Of a stretch of DNA of 64,000 nt, positions 33,371 to 45,152 are shown piece after piece (the stretch's first letter is position 1; each line of letters opens with the position of its first letter). A model generated the notes under the pieces. It was not told the origin of the DNA. It was given only the letters and a program-made list of their open reading frames with translations, and did not search any database. The translations under genes and the position numbers were made by a program. Source of the stretch: Bisporella sp. PMI_857 (lineage: Eukaryota; Ascomycota; Leotiomycetes; Helotiales; Helotiaceae); assembly GCA_021307315.1 (NCBI GenBank), contig JAJSPD010000029.1:372001-436000 (forward strand), written 5' to 3'.

Positions 33371-35224
33371 ATGGATTCGACAAATGTTAATGGCTATACC
33401 AATGGCCCGGCATATACATTGACTGCGCTCAATAGATGGTCCGTTGCAGACAAGCAGCTGCCTGGTAAGTCATGCACACACCCTTCGAAGGTCGTTTACT
33501 GATCTACGTAGCCGTGGACAAGATCAAGACTATACATGTCTACGATTTCGATAATACTCGTAGGTTATCCCAACAATCGTCTTCTAGCAAAATGATTTAA
33601 CCAATTTCCAGTGTTCAATAGTCCCTTACCCAACCCCAAATTATGGAAAGGCGAAACATTAGGCTTTCTGCAGAGTCAAGATACCTTCGCGACAGGCGGC
33701 TGGTGGCACGATGCACGGATACTGGCTGCAACAGGTGAAGGCATCGAAGTTGAGGAACCACGAGCTTGGGAAGGATGGTGGAACGAGAAGATCGTCGAGT
33801 TGATCCAGTTGAGCATGCAGCAGAAAGATGCGCTTGCTGTACTTTTAACGGGACGTGGCGAAACCAATTTTGGGGAGCTGATAAAGAAGATGGTACGGAG
33901 TAAAGGTCTTGAGTTTGATATCATATCCCTGAAGCCAGCCGTGGGACCGAATAAGGAACGCCTCTCCAGTACGATGCACTTCAAGCAACTTTTTCTGGAG
34001 AGCTTGATGGAGACTTATAAGGATGCGACCGAAATCAGAGTATACGAAGACAGGGTTCCGCATACGAAGAAGTTCAGAGAATGGTTCCAGGGATATAATA
34101 GGCGGCAAAACGGGCAAGGAGGAACAGTTACTCGTGGGCCTATTACCGCAGAAGTAGTCCAAGTAGCCGACACGTCGACACTCCTCGACCCCGTCCAAGA
34201 AACCGCCTGCGTCCAGCGTATCATCAACGACCACAATGCCGCTGTCTCGAATGGAGTCGCAAAGAAGCGCCTCATGATCAAGAAAACAGTATTCTACACC
34301 GGTTATCTTATTGGAAAATCTGACACTGAAAACTTGCTCACTCTTGTGCAACCACCTTCAAAAATGCCAGACACAGAGATGAAATTTCTTGCGAATAATG
34401 TGCTGATTACACCCCGACCTTGCGATAACACAATTCTGGATAGAGTTGGGGGATTAGGTGCGAAGCTCACCTGGCAGGTTACTGGCACGGCGGTTTTTGA
34501 GAACAAGATCTGGGCCGCCTCGGTACAACCCATACCTGCGGACAGCAAATACTACACCGAGAACCCTTCCCCTTTAGTTGTTCTGGCACTGCGCAAAGGA
34601 GCTAGGCCAATAGATGCAGGCAAGATCCAAAACTGGCAGCCTGTGCCTACGGACAAGCAGTTTGTTTTCGAGAGCGAGGTTGGTGAGAAGGTGTTGTTGC
34701 GGATCGAGGAGGAGATACGGAATGAGACAGAGTATGAGAGCCTCTTCCCTAATAAAGCGCTGAAGCGCAAGCACGGACAGGATGATGAGAGTTCCAACAG
34801 CAGACAGCCTAGCGGTAACTTCAACCACAGCTCCACTTACAACTCTCCGCAAAACCAGAATCGTGGTGGGTACCAAAACAGCAATACTAACCAACGGGGC
34901 CGAGGGAATCACAGAGGGAACGGCAATAATCGAGGTAATCGTGGCGGTCGAGGCGGTAATGGTGGAGGAAGAGGCAGGGGTCGAGGCGGCCACGGCTACA
35001 GATCACTAGACGACGTTGGCGAGCGAAGCACATATAACAACACCCCGCCGGCATACAATCCAGCCGTCGCATACGAAGACTTCCCCCCATTGCAGAAACA
35101 AACCCTCACGCCTGCACAACAAGTACAGCAGCAATTTCAGCAGTACAATCAGTTTCAGCAACAGCTGCAGGCGAGAGGTGGAAAGGGGTCGGGTGGCGGA
35201 GGAGGCGAACTGCCTTACTTCTGA
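33371..35224 (+). CDS. Swiss-Army-Knife RNA-repair-like protein with HAD domain and RGG tail
   Basis: Three exons (33371-33464, 33512-33559, 33612-35224) total 1755 nt, 584 residues. The HAD motif I, YDFDNTLFNSPLPNP, is formed by joining exons 2 and 3, with nucleophile-type Asp in DFDNT. Motif II-like LLTGRGETNF and the C-terminal motif IRVYEDRVPHTKKF follow. This is the HAD_SAK_1 family, linked by domain context to RNA repair. A central domain (residues about 190-370) has no family I can name. The last 150 residues are low complexity: an RGG/RG box (RGGRGGNGGGRGRGRGG) and a Gln-rich segment (QQVQQQFQQYNQFQQQ), which suggests RNA binding and possible condensate formation. Proven activity is not known to me. 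Confidence 0.88.
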
Positions 35225-35905
35225 AGATCCTGACAAACACCCCTACCACCTACGGGATGGCGTGCACCGATGAATGTTCCTTGCGGCGTTTATTGGGGTG
35301 GTGTATATATACAAACTGATTCGCATGGCCGGAGTTGTGGGGATCCGCATAGCGCAGGCATCGGGCTGGTGTAAAGGCGTACGAGATTCGCTTGAGGGCT
35401 TGAACTTATGAGGGCTTAACGACGTGCTTTGCTACATTTTTTCCTTGCGTGGTGCATGCTGTAGGAATACATCGCTATACGAGATACCTTTATCAAATTC
35501 TTGAACTTCTAATTCGCTCCTCCATCCTGGTCTCCGTATATGTATGCACTGGTTGATGTTCGTCGTTCACAAATTGGCTCCAATTAAAGGCCATTTTTCA
35601 ACGCTTCACCCACCGACGGATAGAATACCATGTTTTCCCAAGGGCTCAAAATGTGAGATATTCTTCAGGGTACAAAAGTCACACGTATCAAGATAAGCTT
35701 GCATCGCAGTCTACTGCGCGTGACTAGGTTGAAGAAAATTCCCCCCCAGCTTTTGTTGCGAAGAGTACAATTCTGCGTTCAGGCACGCCAGAAAAGACAT
35801 TCAAGGAAAAACGGATCACGGCCCGCACGTAATTTATCAAAATGGGGATGCAAATCGTGCTCTGATTAATTTGTATGGTGCCAGCTCAAAATCTGATGCG
35901 GCATC
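35225..35905. other. Intergenic, no gene seen
   Basis: 3' flank of the HAD-domain gene, with only short frames. Confidence 0.5.
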
Positions 35906-36520
35906 TCAAATCGAAGCAATCTTATCCACATGCCATCGCACCATCGGCGATTGGCTCCCCATCGCTCTTCGGATGATAGCCATGGTATCGAAATTGCGGC
36001 CCTGCTGAAATATCCCGGAGATATCATCGCCGGCGTTCTGCCACGTGTATTTTGGCGCTTCACGACAGGCTATTCGAGCCCTGAAGCTCCTCCGTGTTTG
36101 TATGTATACTTGTTGCGCACCCGACGTGCATCCACGAGCCTGTCCCCATGATTCGCAACCTTGTAAAAAGCAGATTCGCAGATCCTCTGCTCCATATTTT
36201 GGATCCTCGCTATAGAAAGCGCGGAAGCATTCCGATGACCAGGTCTTTACTGCTTCGCCAAAAAGTGCGTGGCTCGGTACACAGTAAAGTATCGTAATCT
36301 GATTCTTCCAAGGTGGCACCTTAACATAACTGTTAGTGCCTCGTGGAGAAAAACTTCTGTTCAATCAATAAAATGTATTCGAAACGGCTGCGACGATACA
36401 TACCAGCGTTCCAATATCATCTGTATCTTTTATGAAAAAGTCCACGTGTATAATGCTGATTCCCTCAAGCCACGGTTTCGATAACTCCAAAAGCTCTGGA
36501 CTTCCGAGTAGTAGGTAGCT
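35906..36520 (-). pseudogene. Broken gene of unknown family
   Basis: A 152-codon frame (36364-35906) reads like a protein: VPPWKNQITILYCVPSHALF, FYSEDPKYGAEDLRICFLQG, FRARIACREAP, and MAIIRRAMGSQ ending VRWHVDKIASI. Upstream, across a possible intron (36418-36343), a second piece reads LLELSKPWLEGISII and FIKDTDDIGTL. The donor phase (0) and acceptor phase (2) do not match in these frames, and no start codon context is found. I do not recognise the family. It is either a broken gene or one with a splice form I could not resolve. Confidence 0.4.
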
Positions 36521-37560
36521 ATAATGCACTCTAAGGCTACGCAGAGATTCTCTGTGCTGCCCGATCGCTTACCAGATACTATCGAGGCTTGCCTGATCAG
36601 TCATGGTCACCCTGTCTTACAGACCAGTGATAGACAAGGTCGCTTTCTGAATATCCGTATTGGTTGCAGGCCTCCTAAAAAAAATCAATATTTTCTTAGT
36701 CTAATTCGAAAGGAAACGAAACCTTCTTAACATTTGCGAAACTGCCTTCGGCGTGGCTCAACATTAAAGTCAGGCTAAGTCCATAGATCCCTAAGGAGGT
36801 GTGCTCGTTCTCTAAGAGAGGTTTCTATGCTTCAAACTTTGGGATATCGTGTTTATAACGACTGGTTTGTTGAAACTCAAGGCGAAGAACTTTGAACCTT
36901 GAATGTCGAGATAATGATTTCAGTAACGACTAGAGAAAAAGTGGAGAGAAACTGGTCGAACTCCGTATTGAAATAGAATGCTGTAAAATCTAAAGAATAC
37001 AAGAGAGGCGAGGTGAAAGCCTTGTGTCTATAAGACAATCCTTGCGGTGCTTACATGAAGCATGTAAATGAACTTCCGGGCCACATTGCTCAAGTGTTTC
37101 TAGGATATTGAGAGGAATCTGCTGGTTTGATTCCCAACTATGATAAATCAACAATCGATCACAAAGCTAAATAGTGGCCTCCTCTCCTCGGAAGAAATCA
37201 GAAGCACCAGCTTACCTAAAGCGCGGTATCATCTCAGCTTTCTATATGACTCATTCTAGATTCGCAAAGGCGAAACTAGGAATGAAAAGGCTATGAAGGG
37301 GCATGAATTTAATTTGTCTCACATAGCTAAAGATATTTCTTTTATCTTCAAGCAGTTGTTCAAGCAAAATTTTCAGCCTGCAAATTCCATACTGGTGTAC
37401 GATGACGTTCCAGATCTGGCGATTTTTCAATCCAAAACCCCTAATATCGCAAATTTTGTCTCTTAAACTTACACCACAGATCATCTTCATACAGTCACAC
37501 CTGGAAAGAAAAAAAGAAGTTATTTTGTCTACCCCTACAATCTCCATCAACAGTAATAGC
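36521..37560. other. Gene-free region
   Basis: Decayed-looking sequence. The 99-codon frame at 37251-37550 has no family likeness. No supported gene. Confidence 0.45.
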
Positions 37561-38310
37561 TCACTGAAAAGACGCTGGTGCTAAAGCCATGTGCTGCCCG
37601 TTGCCATTGTAGCTTTTCGTCTGCGACAACGCTACTCTTTCTCGAGATGCTTCCTGAACTTTTACTCTCCATGAATCAGCCATCTTAGAATGATATCGAA
37701 GCCACAACTTGGGCATAAACTGTACATCCTGAATACAATACTGTACTACCGCATCAGGCAAAGGCCGAATGTTGAACACCTCATAGCTTCCACCTCGTTC
37801 AGGAGCAAACAGATTAAGACCTCTCTCCTTAACGTCTTTCCATTCTCGGCTTTCAGCCATACTCAGGGATAGTTCTCTTTCGACACACTTGCTCAGTCCG
37901 AATAGGTATTTCCTGTACAATTGAACCCTCCGCGTAGCAAGCTCCATGAGCTGCAGGTCTTGTATCCCCGCGAGCTTAATACTAAAATGATGGAATAATG
38001 CGTCCGAGTCGTTTCGCACATCGAAAAATACCTTCGGGATAGATTCCGATTCCAGAATATCCTTCAAGGTCGTGCCAGTCTTTCCGGGCGTGCGGAAGGC
38101 GTCTTCACCGAGCGTATGAACATCGATAAGATATATCTGGTTTGCCGGATACACTAACAGTTGCATGATCGAGACCGAGCCATGTCGGCCAAGATTAATC
38201 CCTTCGAGATCGAAATATAATAATGGCACGGTAGTGTTCACATCTCCAAGAGCATCGATAAGGTCCCCCACTCCCACGCATGTGTCGATGAGATGCTTGG
38301 AAGTTGACAT
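37561..38310 (-). CDS. 3'-5' exonuclease-domain protein (RNase D/DEDD type)
   Basis: A single-exon gene of 249 residues starting at ATG 38310. The DEDD fold is visible. Exo I is LLYFDLEGINLGR (Asp-x-Glu), Exo II is VFFDVRNDSDALFHHF (Asp), and Exo III is VVQYCIQDVQFMPKLW (Tyr/Asp). Intervening blocks SVSIMQLLVYPANQIYLIDV and IQDLQLMELA fit the family. Such stand-alone proteins in fungi resemble the exonuclease domains of RNase D, WRN and Egl, and act on RNA or DNA ends. No HRDC domain or targeting signal is present. It is one of two intact genes in an otherwise decayed block. Confidence 0.88.
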   Translation of the reverse strand: MSTSKHLIDTCVGVGDLIDALGDVNTTVPLLYFDLEGINLGRHGSVSIMQLLVYPANQIYLIDVHTLGEDAFRTPGKTGTTLKDILESESIPKVFFDVRNDSDALFHHFSIKLAGIQDLQLMELATRRVQLYRKYLFGLSKCVERELSLSMAESREWKDVKERGLNLFAPERGGSYEVFNIRPLPDAVVQYCIQDVQFMPKLWLRYHSKMADSWRVKVQEASRERVALSQTKSYNGNGQHMALAPASFQ

Positions 38311-38753
38311 ATCGGGACCTTTCTGTGGTAACTTGGCAGCTCGCCGTGAGGACTTCGGAAACTGACTACGAATGGATTAGACGAAGCCAACGTGGCAAAT
38401 AATGCCTGGTCTGACAGTTTGAACGTACGGGCGGATATGGTGCTTTTTATTTAAATATACGATTGCTGCAACTTTGGAATGCAACGTTACGGATTTACGG
38501 AGCCGGAAAGTGTTTAATTATGTTTTATTAATCAACTCACGATGTTGGGAAGGTCTACTGGACAGAGAGGCCAGTTACTGTGTATTCTTGGCATCTATAT
38601 TCCTTGAGCTTTAGGAATGTGGTGCTCTAGGATCTATAAATACACACATCTAACTTTCCCAGCCTTGAACACTGGCCTGCTTATATAGCCTCTTTAGCCT
38701 CGTAAAGTCAACACCCAACCTCTATAGAATTAAATTTCTATCTTAAGCCGCAG
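38311..38753. other. Intergenic, no gene seen
   Basis: 5' flank of the exonuclease gene: AT-rich, no coding frame. Confidence 0.45.
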
Positions 38754-39180
38754 TCAATTCAATAAATGACTTCCATTCTCCCTCAATGATTGCGTTTCAT
38801 TAACAATTCTCACGAGCCCTTCAAACACAAACCCTGTTCGATCAAATGCTTCCAGCGCCTCAATCTGCGCATATATTTTAAAACGCATGTACGCTACTTC
38901 ATTGCGAATGTCCAATTCTGTCACGAACACTAAATCTCTTAACTATTCGATTAGAGATGTTCCGATACCGTCTCTGACAAGCTCTGAGCAATTTCTACCA
39001 GCCTCATTACAAAGTTGACTAACTATGACTTGTACGGTGCTCTGGCCCCACAGCATCGAGCAATCGCTGCGAAATAAAGTCCTGTGCTCAATTCTTCCAA
39101 GGACTTGGCGCGATGCTTTATGTCTTGCCGAAGAGAGAAAGTATTTTTGGTTTAAGATCGATATATAGCTCAATACCATG
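38754..39180 (-). pseudogene. Unknown coding relic with one in-frame TAG
   Basis: A single minus-strand frame runs from about 39180 to a TGA at 38756-38754 with one TAG at 38945-38943. Before the stop it reads RHKASRQVLGRIEHRTLF, SMLWGQSTVQVIVSQL and SELVRDGIGTSLIE. After it comes LRDLVFVTELDIRNEVAY, IEALEAFDRTGFVFEGLV and RIVNETQ. The stop could come from CAG by a C-to-T change. No start codon or family is recognised. Confidence 0.45.
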
Positions 39181-42053
39181 GTCTACAAAAGTGCGAAGGG
39201 AGATAACATGGTCGACGTATTCCTTGCTGATTTCCTAATCGAAGACGTATTTTGAATTGGAAAAAAGGCTTTTACTGCGGCGGCATCAAGTCCGCTGCTG
39301 AATGATATAGTGCTGGTCCTTCCGTATGTGAAATATAATCAGAGCGATCCAAACGTCTTCTGCTTATTTTTTCTAGTTATGATACTTACGCAATGGGATA
39401 TTTATTGTTCTAGAGAGCTAATTGCTAGCGGAAATGAGGGCTGTACTTTTGGCTGCGCTTCTCAAATGGCAATATTTCGCGTTGATCCAGGCTTTTGCTA
39501 CTAACCACAGCTCCAGCGCTACGAGCTGACCAAATCTTGAGAAGAATCTCCCTTCAGCATATTGCATCTCGCTGGCCCTCGTAAAGGTAAGCACAACTAC
39601 TGGCAGAAAATGTCTGTACTGCTGTGAACTTGCTCTGATTGGATGCCGACGAAAGGTTGTGAAACTCGTTGAGCAATTCCTTGTTGTAAAGTTTAGTACT
39701 GTACTCGCAAAGATAAGGTGCTTTAAAAGCTGATGTGCTGTTGCCCCACGAAGCTCCATAGATCGGCATGGATTATGTCTCCCATTCAAACACTCTCCGC
39801 AAAGATGCTCATGGTGCTAAATGAAGTAGAGTAATCTTATCTCTCGGTCTATCTCTCCATACTCACGACCAAACTTCTGTGAGCGAAATAAACTTCATAG
39901 AGCGCATTCATTTCTCGATACTGTAGCCACAAGAGGGACAAGGTAGGGACGAGAAGCTCCTTCTTGAAATACGAGGTATAAACATGTACTTTTCTGAGGA
40001 ACTTCCTTTCGCTATATGCTTGATTGCATTGTCATAGTCGCACTTTTCCCTAAACTCGCTAGGGTGAGTTTTCAGGTTCAGATAACGTTTCTGCATTTCC
40101 ATCTCTGCCAGCTCTCTTATTTCAAAAATATTAATCTCATCTGGATAAGCTTTTTGATTATGTAGTCGAGGCGTATATTCAACGTCAGCTTTTAGACATT
40201 TCGTTCAATTTTGTTTCCTTTAGATTCTAGAGATCCTTCTTAAGCAGTGTCGAACACAGGTTTTGCGATAGTGCGATTGCATTTCACTCAATTTTCTACA
40301 ATGCCGGTCATGGTCTTAATACAGAAATTAAAGTCACTTTTTGTAGTATTTATCCAAGACTCTCGTGACCGAAGTCAGTCTATAAGCAGTATTATTCGTG
40401 TCTAGTGCAAACTGAATGCGTTTTAACTACGGAGCAGGGCTATTAAAAATTAAACGTCCGAAATAAGCAGTATATTCGGCTCCGCCTAGTAGGCTACAAT
40501 AAGTATAAGTTTCGGAAATTGCATAGCTTATTTGACTTGCGGAAAAGAATCCGAACCTAAGCGATTTGCTAAAATCAAAACCAAACATTCCAGTACTTGC
40601 TATAAATACGTTAAGATCGAGTGTAGCTGAAACTTTCGGGAGGACCCCCCCAACCCCTCTTTAAAAAAAACTACTGCATTTATGCTAGTACTCGGTGAAT
40701 TCTGAGGTGCATCTAACGCGCCGGGAGTATTGAGCTGCCGTGTGTTCAATAACTTTTTTATAATGAATAGACACAGCTATCAATACCACCAATTTATCAG
40801 GCTGTTCTACGTCGCTCACAGCCTTTAGACCGGTATAAAATTTCCAAGAAAAGTCATCTGGAATGTGATATCCAGCAAGGTAAGTCGTTGGAGATACATT
40901 ACCACTGCTTTATCTCCTTCGATTTGAAAATGTAGACCAGATGTTAAAAAGTCCTCTGTGTCAGAATAGCCTAGAGCCTCAGTTGTATTTTGGCAATCTA
41001 CAGACGATTTACCCACGGCAAGTTCACTTGTGGCAGGCATGTTAGTAGCAGACGTGTATGGAGTGTTTCGCTCGAGTACTCGTTAGGGTGCTTTTCGTAA
41101 GGTCCAGTAGGAGTTTCGCTTGGGAATTATTAGTGGCAAACATCCTGAAAGGCCGATCAGTTGCTAGAGTATTACTAAGACATTAATATTCTAGAAATTT
41201 AGGGGTTTTCGCCAGTCTGCTATTTCTAGTAATCAAGCCATACATATTCTCGTAATCTCTTTTAGTTGAAGGTAGTCGGTTGGATCTGCGAAGCCGTTTA
41301 AATTCAACATATATAGGGACAGAGAAAGCTTCTCTTTAAGCCACCACAGAGGACAGTTTTAAACTATTATAATCTTAGCGTAAACAACTGTGACAAATCG
41401 AAGCTCAAACTCGCTCGTCTGTCCAACGAGCTCATTCAGCTCCTTAAAAGTCTCACTTTTGACATTCAGTACAAGGTGTAAGATTTCGCGGATGTACCTC
41501 CTGACCTGTACATCAATGTCATCAGCCATTGTAAACTCCCGATATTGTGCAGTATAGTTGACATCTACGGGATGAGCTGGATGAAACGCTTCTAGAATAA
41601 AGAAACATGTTGTAGTTCTCATGATCTGGTACTCGCTTAAGGTTATTCGGCCAATGATAAACGGTAGTCGTTCGACTGTGTAACTCTGTTATACATTTGA
41701 ACATAGTCTGTCGCGAAATGAATGCCCTCTGCAAAGCCTGCCGCTCAAAGAAGTCCGGCCATGAATAGAAAGATAAGATGAGGCTCTAGTGAGTGAGACA
41801 TACAATTGCGTTACTTCATTCAGTATTGTGAGCTGCCTCTTTGTGTGGTTGACGGAGAATTCTTATTCCAGACCGATCTCTTTACTAAGCAGTTGTTCGA
41901 ATCATTCAAACGTCGTGCAGGAAAGCGTAACGAAGAAACACTTATATTCGTGGCCTTCTATACAGTGACATATCAAACCCTCATTAGAGGGAGCATCGTA
42001 CTGCCTGCCTCCATTTGCGATAGTTCAAGCTTCTTCTAGTCCCCACCGCCGTC
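39181..42053. other. Gene-poor, AT-rich block with coding shreds
   Basis: 2.9 kb with many short frames and no full gene. Protein-like shreds on the minus strand include one at 39,554-39,769 (LCEYSTKLYNKELLNEFHNL) and others at 40,825-41,040 and 41,359-41,535. None can be joined into a gene I can support. The segment from 40,130 to 41,350 is the most AT-rich. Confidence 0.4.
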
Positions 42054-45000
42054 ATGATTGCGCCTTCGGTTGTTCTGCCTGCTTGCGCGAACTGGATCCC
42101 CGGGATATCTCCTTGTGAGAGACAGGGGATGAAAGCGTGTGGAAATTGCAAACTTGTTGTCGTCAGGACCTTGCCACCTTTAAGATAGACCCTCAACATA
42201 CACTAACATGTATTTAGTATTGTGAAGTCACATGCCAAAAGGCTCATTGGCCAGAGCACAAGAAAGCCTGTAAGTCTCCAATGGGGAAGGAGACCTGGCG
42301 TCCAGCATGGGACTGTGAAGGCCGCGAACCTCCGTGGGCAACTGGCGCAGCTGCCAAGAATTGGCATAACCCGTTCGGAGTCGGTAAAGACCTATGGGGA
42401 AATACTCCAGCCTTGGATGTCTTAAATCTAGAACAGAACGAGGGCCTTGGGTATCGAGACGACGTCGCTTTACTATTTGCAGGTTATACTATGTCCCCAT
42501 TTTGTTGTACATACTAATGCGTAATAGCGTCAGGAGACTTGCGCCATGTCGTTAAGACAATTGCAAGCCTCCCAGATGGGATAACCCAACATATTAGCGT
42601 GACGATGAACGATCGAGAGTTTGATGTGGTGGCACGAAACGCCATTTTACTACTTCTGGCCCTCACTGCGCAAGACTTCACTGACTCTGAGAAGACTACC
42701 AAGCCATTGGACGCCGTAGAGGCGCTAATTCATATTTGGTACTCTGCTTCAATTCACTCAAATGTCCTATCTCTCCTTCAGGATAGAGTGAAGCCATTGA
42801 TTGCGGATGTGTGCAGCCGAATCGCCCACAAACCCTCGAACATTCTCCTGGGCAAGACCTGGGAATTTTCAGGTCGGCGGACCCTTCGCCTCGTACTAAA
42901 GCAAAGGGACTGGGTTCGATTTGGAGCGTTCTTGGAGATACCCCAAGACATGACATATGAAGATACCGTGCGGGTCCGCACGGCTGTGACACTTGCTCCT
43001 GAGAGGACCGACTACCGGGAACGATGGTACTTCAAAGATGCGTCACCCACTATGCGTATAGCTAAGCAGCGATTTCGAGAGGATGGTTTACTCTTACCAT
43101 TTGGACATCCACGCATTGCATTTGATATTCCGAACCCGTGAGTATCCCAATATATGGTTGACCGATCCTAACCCAGTTACTTAGAACATTGTTCCACAGT
43201 TCTAGGAGTTGGCCAATGGATGACAAGGCCGACCCCTCTGATGGATGGCCGATCTTGGATGTTCAACAAACGCCATCGCTGGCACAACGTGACTGGTACG
43301 GAAAACTGTTCATTTACCTTCATAGCGTGGTAGAGAGTTTCCTGGATCGCCTCGAGAATGTCCAAATTAGCTTCGATCTCTATAATGTCGATGTAAAAGA
43401 ACTACCTCGGTACTTGGAGGGTAATAAATACACCAGGCTAGAGGTATGCTTTCCGGCATATCAACTGACTATATTTCTACTAATTTGTTCAAAGGTTGCT
43501 AATATTTGCGATGCTGGCTATGATGGGATCAGAAATACGCTTTCTCTCTTGTCTCCCTTGTTGCAATCACCACTGCAGAACCCGCATGCAACGCTCATTA
43601 CTCTGTTTATCAATGCTGTTAAGGAGGTAGTTAAGATGGGGCATCAAATAGACGAAATATCTGATATGGAGTTTCTCACTAAATATCTCCCATCGCCTCG
43701 GATGTTTCCTCTTCCGGGGATGAACGATGCTGATATGTTGAGAATTTGGGATGCTCGCGATATAGCACTCGACGGGGACAAGTATTTCGACAGGTAAATC
43801 CTGCCACGCTTGTCGGCGCTGAAACTGACTATTAATTAGATATATGGAGTTCTGTAATTTTGAGCAAATTTCTGCTGACTTACGTGTTGAGATGAAGAAA
43901 AATAATACCATCGTTGAAAAGTGGCCGACTAAGCTAAAGCTTCAACCAGGGCAGAAAGGCGCTCAAGAAGAGTTTCGTCTGAACTTGGGGTTCAACTTCA
44001 CGAATACCGAGCGTTATGTGGAATGGAGGAGAGTTGATAGAGAATGCCTGCAAAAGTGTCTCCCACGTCCCGCCGTCAATTCAGCCATGGTTTCCATTCT
44101 CGAAAATACTCGGGTGGATTTCACCCGGCTCAGCTCCACCAAATGTGCGAACTGCGGCACCATAGCCTCGATACGGTGTAAACGTTGTATGGATTCGCCT
44201 AAATATGAGTCTACCGAACCTGTTAGCATTGTTTACTGCAATCGTGACTGTCAGATAACTCACTGGCCTAATCATAAGGCTCAGTGCAATGTGATGCAGA
44301 GACGAAAGAAGTTACTGCGAATCGCCACTATACTCAAGGCAACACTCCTAGCATATCGAGAGTGCGTGTTTGATGTCGATATTGAGAAAATTGAGTTCCG
44401 AGAAGACGTTCTTCGTCTACAAATGGGGTCGAACTGGGACCGCCCTTCCCATACTCCCTTTCCAAGCCACCTTACCACCAACGTTGAGTACAGGGAGGCT
44501 GCCCTTGCAAATAATCAATGCACTCTCGCAATGGCGCTCTTGGGGCCCTTAGCTCGACATCTTCTTGCAGGTAGGACAGAAAATGGATGCCATTTCAGCC
44601 TATATTCACTAACATGAGATAGGAGTAAGCTCTAGTATTATATCAAGTGATATCGCTATTGGAAAGCCGATATTTTCTACTAAGCTTGTCTCGGATCCCA
44701 ACGACCTATCCAGCTATATTCCGCCACATACGATCTTAATCTTGGAATTAAAAAACAGTCAGATGAACGACGAGAAATGGATCATCGATGCGGCAGGTTG
44801 TCAATTCGGATTTCGGGATGTTCTTGCACCGTTCAAAAAGTACTTTGAAGAGAAGGAGTGCCGTGATCTAGATCGATCGCAGCCTTATGAAGCAAACGAA
44901 ACAAAGGACATCGACTACTTCTTCACTCTTCCTTTCATGACAACCACCGATCAACAGTGTAAAAAGTTGACGAAAGAGCGGGCTGCTCGTCTGCATTTTG

Positions 45001-45152
45001 CAGCTTTCGTCAAAACGTGCATTGACCAAAGCGGCGGTGGTTTCAACAAATATATGCTCTCAGGATCCATGCCAAATTTCCAAGCTAGGCTCAACAAGTT
45101 TATCGGCGATCTAAAGGTGCATATGACAGAGTTTATTAAAAAAAACCTATGA
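42054..45152 (+). CDS. DUF4470 protein with two MYND-type zinc fingers
   Basis: Seven exons (42054-42161, 42218-42482, 42528-43137, 43200-43443, 43495-43793, 43840-44570, 44623-45152) total 2787 nt, 928 residues. An N-terminal MYND finger is split by intron 1: CGNCKLVV joined to YCEVTCQKAHWPEHKKAC. The DUF4470-like region follows, with TWRPAWDCEGREPPW, DLWGNTPALDVL, SGDLRHVVKTIASLP and MNDREFDVVARNAILLL. A second MYND finger lies in exon 6 (CANCGTIASIRCKRC, then YCNRDCQITHWPNHKAQC). The C-terminal third is typical of this fungal family. MYND fingers bind proline-rich partners, and the family's role is unknown. All joints keep frame. The donors GTCAGG (intron 1) and GTTATA (intron 2) are weak but forced by the conserved protein. 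Confidence 0.88.
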
